Positions 62,270-64,000 of a DNA stretch of 64,000 bases are shown here, piece by piece. Made by a program: the position numbers and the translations under genes. Every line of letters starts with the position of its first letter. Within the stretch, counting starts at the first letter, position 1. Below the pieces are notes generated by a model. That model was not told the DNA's origin and did no database searches. It saw only the letters and a program-made list of their open reading frames with translations. The stretch is from Pseudobdellovibrionaceae bacterium (lineage in GTDB: Bacteria; Bdellovibrionota; Bdellovibrionia; Bdellovibrionales; JAMPXM01), in contig JAJTYM010000006.1 of the NCBI GenBank assembly GCA_021463345.1, forward strand, positions 44,885 through 108,884. The letters run 5' to 3'.

Positions 62270-62965
62270 ATGGGAAACTTTCGCGTCAAACTCGGGTTGT
62301 GCATCTTGGTTTTGCTTTGGGCGCCATTGACGGCGGCCCAGTCCCTCCGTGGGCTTCCTTCGCTCCCAACCGGCGGAAAAGGCCTTCGCGGCAGCGTGGG
62401 CATAGGGTTCACAGACATCAAAACGATTTCGCCGTCCGCGGACGTGAAGTTCGAGCGAGGCACGTTTCTTTTCACCCAATTGGAGCGGCCGTTCGACTTC
62501 ATGCACCTCTACCTGACCGTCGGTTTGGGCTACATGGACGCGTCTGGGGTCGCGAACTATTCGTACACGAACCTCTCTTCCAGCACGACGTACACTTCGC
62601 GCGATCTGGCCTTCCGGGCCCGCAGTTACGAACTCGCGCTCGGGCTCAAACTCAAGCTCATCGATGATTACTGGTTCAGGCCTTATGTCGCGGGCGGCGG
62701 GCTGGGAAACTACAACGAGGTCTCCTATGGCGGCGGCATCGCCGCTCTGAGCTCCGTGGGGACGAATTACAAAAGCAAAGACACGATCATGGGATCCGGG
62801 TATTCCCTCGAGGCCGGCATCGAGATCGACTTCAGCGAAAGATTCGGCCTCAAACTGTCGGCCCGGCAGTCGACCGTCCAGACCAAACCCCTTGAGACCC
62901 TGGGCGAGCGGACGATGAAACTCCGCCCGGAGGTTTATTTCTTGAGCCTGCTTTTCGGCCTTTGA
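62270..62965 (+). CDS. Outer-membrane beta-barrel-like protein
   Basis: 231 residues. Signal peptide (VKLGLCILVLLWAPLTAAQ), then alternating strands typical of small barrels: LRGSVGIGFTD, YLTVGLGYMDAS, AFRARSYELALGLKLKL, FRPYVAGGGLGNYNE, GYSLEAGIEIDFSERFGLKL and a C-terminal strand ending FLSLLFGL. It resembles OmpA-like/porin-family barrels without a periplasmic domain. ATG 62270 has AGAAGG upstream. Its end overlaps the convergent gene at 62935 by 31 bp. Confidence 0.7.
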   Translation: MGNFRVKLGLCILVLLWAPLTAAQSLRGLPSLPTGGKGLRGSVGIGFTDIKTISPSADVKFERGTFLFTQLERPFDFMHLYLTVGLGYMDASGVANYSYTNLSSSTTYTSRDLAFRARSYELALGLKLKLIDDYWFRPYVAGGGLGNYNEVSYGGGIAALSSVGTNYKSKDTIMGSGYSLEAGIEIDFSERFGLKLSARQSTVQTKPLETLGERTMKLRPEVYFLSLLFGL

Positions 62966-63264
62966 GGCGCGCTCGCGGTTTTGCCGCGTGTCTCAAACCA
63001 CTTCTGCGCGCTGGGCCTGCGGTGCGGGCATCCGGGCCAGCAGCAAGGCCTCTTTTTCCCTTGGGCGAGCTCCCTGCCCGCCCTTTCGATCCGCTGCTTT
63101 CGGGTTTCCGCTTTTTTCGCGGAAGTGACCCAGCATATCCACTCATTGCGAGCCAGCGGGGTTATGCTCTCCCATGCCGCTCTGAGCACGGTCGCCGAAT
63201 GAACGGCCCTGCGAAAATCAGCTGGCATTCTATGCAGAAAGTCCTTCGGTTCTTTCCTCTCCAT
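62935..63264 (-). CDS. YdeI/OmpD-associated family protein
   Basis: 109 residues. The central part (ADFRRAVHSATVLRAAW, NEWICWVTSAKKAETRKQRIERAGRELAQGK) matches the C-terminal helical region of YdeI/OmpD-associated (bacteriocin-protection type) proteins, and KRPCCWPGCPHR near the end is also family-like. ATG 63264 has AAAGGAGAG upstream. Short members of this kind exist. Its last codons lie antisense to the preceding barrel gene. Function not assignable. Confidence 0.75.
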   Translation of the reverse strand: MERKEPKDFLHRMPADFRRAVHSATVLRAAWESITPLARNEWICWVTSAKKAETRKQRIERAGRELAQGKKRPCCWPGCPHRRPSAQKWFETRGKTASAPQRPKSRLKK

Positions 63265-63451
63265 CGGCTCTCCTTTCGCTGCTGCCGGCAGCGAAGCGAT
63301 CAGGATCGGGCGGGCGGTTCTGGGCGGATAAAAAAGGGAATCGGGTCAAATCTAACGGGCAAACCGTTTGTGCGATTAACGACGGAGAAATGATCGGACA
63401 TTGGTGGTCGATTGGCCGACTGGGATCTATCCAGCGCTTTCACGATCCACC

Positions 63452-63841
63452 TTAAGCGCCCCAGCGCCCAGGAGACAATAAATTCTTCGGGTCGAAGATC
63501 AGTTTGATTTTTGAGTAGAGCTGTTTGGCCTGATCCTGATCTTTATACAGGCCATTCCCTGAATTTAAACCGTATCGGTAGAAAGGGTAACCCATCGCCG
63601 CTAAGGTTCTTTCGCATTCAAAATAAAGACCTTCCGCACGCGTTAGCATTTCCGCTGAGGTGCGGGGGACGACAATCTCTGAAACCCAAGCTGAGCAACG
63701 CTCGCTTATTGATAGACGCATAATATACGGCACATCATAAGCCAAAAAAATTTGCTGGGCTGTGATCAATGAAGGCCTTGAGAAGATCTTTGTCTTTCCG
63801 AATGTTACAAAGCGATCCCTTGGCTGCGGTATAGAGCTGAT
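63452..63841 (-). pseudogene. C-terminal remnant of a FAD-linked oxidase
   Basis: The frame on the - strand encodes about 125 residues from just after an in-frame TAG (63842-63844) to a normal end. Its C-terminus (ECERTLAAMGYPFYRYGLNS, then FDPKNLLSPGRWG) matches the cap/C-terminal part of vanillyl-alcohol oxidase/4-cresol dehydrogenase-type flavoproteins. The FAD-binding N-terminal ~400 residues are missing, and no ribosome site marks a start. Local sequence is clearly AT-richer than the rest of the window. It is best read as a truncated, probably acquired gene. Confidence 0.6.
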
Positions 63842-63875
63842 CTAGATTTATTGATTCCTGTATAAATAATATCAT

Positions 63876-64000
63876 TCATTCTTCAAAAAAATTGATGGGT
63901 ACGTGCCGAAGGCACGATCGCAAGAGGGTCTTGTCGCGCCGAACCTCGCAGATCGCTCGCTTGACGTGGCGATGAAGATCGGCTTCCGATTCGGGTGCGA
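63876..64000 (-). mobile_element. C-terminal end of a probable IS630-type transposase (cut by window edge)
   Basis: Forty codons ending at TGA 63876-63878 are visible, reading ADLHRHVKRAICEVRRDKT and on to HVPINFFEE. The pattern resembles the extreme C-terminus of IS630-family transposases (L..H...A...RR..TL...). The catalytic DDE region would lie beyond the window, and the element's terminal inverted repeat was not identified. It directly abuts the truncated oxidase, consistent with insertion or rearrangement. Confidence 0.42.

Noticed and set aside
1..64000. CRISPR arrays, tRNA or rRNA genes
   Set aside because: No regularly spaced direct-repeat array, cloverleaf or rRNA-like stretch was recognised by eye; a covariance-model scan for tRNAs would be the decisive check.

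Overview
The window is GC-rich, tightly packed DNA from a Gram-negative bacterium. Four things point to a Bdellovibrionota-like lineage, with Myxococcota as the main alternative: a complete mevalonate-pathway operon, an alternative complex III (quinol:cytochrome c oxidoreductase) operon, type II secretion genes, and several exported or lipoprotein families. This is inferred from gene content; no 16S rRNA, tRNA or CRISPR array was recognised. Many housekeeping proteins (ScpA, ScpB, a MerR regulator, IF-3) carry long acidic or Gly-rich extensions, which look like a lineage trait.

Layout. 1-1.2 kb: an acyl-CoA dehydrogenase (cut by the window edge) facing a stand-alone B12-binding subunit of methylmalonyl-CoA mutase. 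A cobalamin adenosyltransferase lies at 29.7-30.3 kb, so B12-dependent propionyl-CoA metabolism is likely. 1.2-9.3 kb: site-2 protease, scpA-scpB, a membrane pair including an HTTM protein, a YihY/BrkB protein, a nucleosidase, DoxX and a small acidic protein. 9.5-18.2 kb: a large FecR-domain surface protein diverges from a six-gene signalling operon (SpoIIE phosphatase, ATPase kinase, STAS protein, receiver, HDOD protein, PAS histidine kinase). Their shared promoter region is studded with TTCCA/TGGAA boxes. 18.3-22.2 kb: two exported unknowns, a 39-codon ORF and purK-purE. 22.3-28.5 kb: a Dus enzyme and gspC-gspD-gspE. 28.9-31.7 kb: an unknown protein, the cobalamin adenosyltransferase and an N-formylglutamate amidohydrolase-like protein around a long inverted repeat.

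31.8-43.1 kb is a respiratory block: ResB and CcsA (haem attachment to cytochromes c), a terminator, then actABCDEF encoding alternative complex III, which receives its c-type haems from that machinery. 43.4-49.2 kb is a translation block: thrS with a leader of two tiny overlapping ORFs, infC starting at AUU, a strong terminator, then an RCC1-propeller lipoprotein gene sitting between infC and rpmI-rplT. 49.3-54.4 kb is fni-mvaA-phosphomevalonate kinase-diphosphomevalonate decarboxylase-mevalonate kinase, nearly all with overlapping ends: the enzymes from HMG-CoA to IPP/DMAPP.

54.5-63.3 kb holds a GYF_2-PilZ protein, a SpoU methyltransferase overlapping rsmG, pheS-pheT-ihfA-merR, an outer-membrane barrel and a YdeI-like protein that overlap tail to tail. 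The last ~600 bases turn AT-richer and contain the C-terminal remnant of a FAD-linked oxidase and the end of a probable IS630-type transposase, so the right edge looks like a decayed or acquired segment.
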